Source of the DNA: an uncultured Oxalobacteraceae bacterium
GTDB lineage: Bacteria; Pseudomonadota; Gammaproteobacteria; Burkholderiales; Burkholderiaceae
Direction: 5' to 3'
Length of the DNA stretch: 5,297 nt
Assembly: GCA_946478765.1 (NCBI GenBank)
Contig: CAMLDH010000284.1
Location: forward strand, 1 to 5,297
Made by a program: the position numbers and the translations under genes. Of the stretch, positions 5,244 to 5,297 are shown piece after piece (position 1 is the first letter of the stretch; each line of letters starts with the position of its first letter). The notes under the pieces are model-generated. The model saw only the letters and a program-made list of their open reading frames with translations, searched no databases and was not told the origin of the DNA.

Positions 5244-5297
5244 CGCCCGCTCCCGTTTTCCAGTTCGGCCGATCCCGAAAACGTCAAAATAAAATGT
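5244..5297. other. Region downstream of the sigma operon, to the window end
   Basis: These 54 bases contain a 7-base inverted repeat (5254-5260 with 5277-5283, CGTTTTC/GAAAACG) around a 16-base interior. No T-tract follows it. An ATG at 5294 is too close to the end to judge. Confidence 0.35.

Noticed and set aside
5254..5283. Inverted repeat after the CWC gene as an intrinsic terminator
   Set aside because: The stem is only 7 bp and half AT, the interior is 16 bases, and no T-tract follows. It may be chance.
1..5297. Mobile elements, CRISPR arrays, toxin-antitoxin pairs or phage defence genes
   Set aside because: No transposase or integrase, regularly spaced repeat array or recognisable defence protein is visible on either strand.

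Overview
The window looks like the end of a draft-assembly contig from a betaproteobacterium, most likely Burkholderiales and probably near the Oxalobacteraceae. This is inferred from a SlmA that groups with the Burkholderiales type, the argB / pyrimidine 5'-nucleotidase / slmA neighbourhood, the moderately high GC and the GGGCGCATC-type palindromic repeats. Nothing here fixes the genus. All genes look chromosomal and resident. No tRNA, rRNA, insertion sequence, phage gene or CRISPR array was seen.

Layout: positions 1-43 are not genomic. They carry an Illumina TruSeq-type adapter with index-like bases in front. Next, on the minus strand, is the 5' part of an EamA/DMT-type membrane transporter (44-516), whose 3' end is missing. 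A 233-base gap (517-749) holds two inverted copies of a palindromic repeat. Positions 750-2092 hold a two-gene minus-strand operon: a HAD-type pyrimidine 5'-nucleotidase, then slmA, the nucleoid occlusion factor, overlapping by ATGA. Starting 30 bases away on the other strand is an exported TraB/GumN-family protein (2123-3067). It converges on argB (minus, 3133-4044) across a 65-base gap that contains a perfect 34-bp palindrome related to the first two.

Divergent from argB is a compact plus-strand operon (4223-5243). It encodes an ECF-type sigma factor, a 76-residue soluble zinc-finger (H-x3-C-x2-C) protein that is probably its anti-sigma factor, and a 69-residue CWC-type protein with eight cysteines. 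Spacing is 2 bases and then an ATGA overlap, so the three are probably co-translated. No transmembrane segment is visible in the second or third protein, so any signal sensed is probably cytoplasmic, such as zinc or thiol redox state. This unit is the most interesting part of the window, because the third member belongs to a family of unknown function and its coupling to a sigma/anti-sigma pair suggests a role in the same circuit.

The rest is housekeeping: arginine synthesis (argB), nucleotide clean-up (5'-nucleotidase) and division-site control (slmA).
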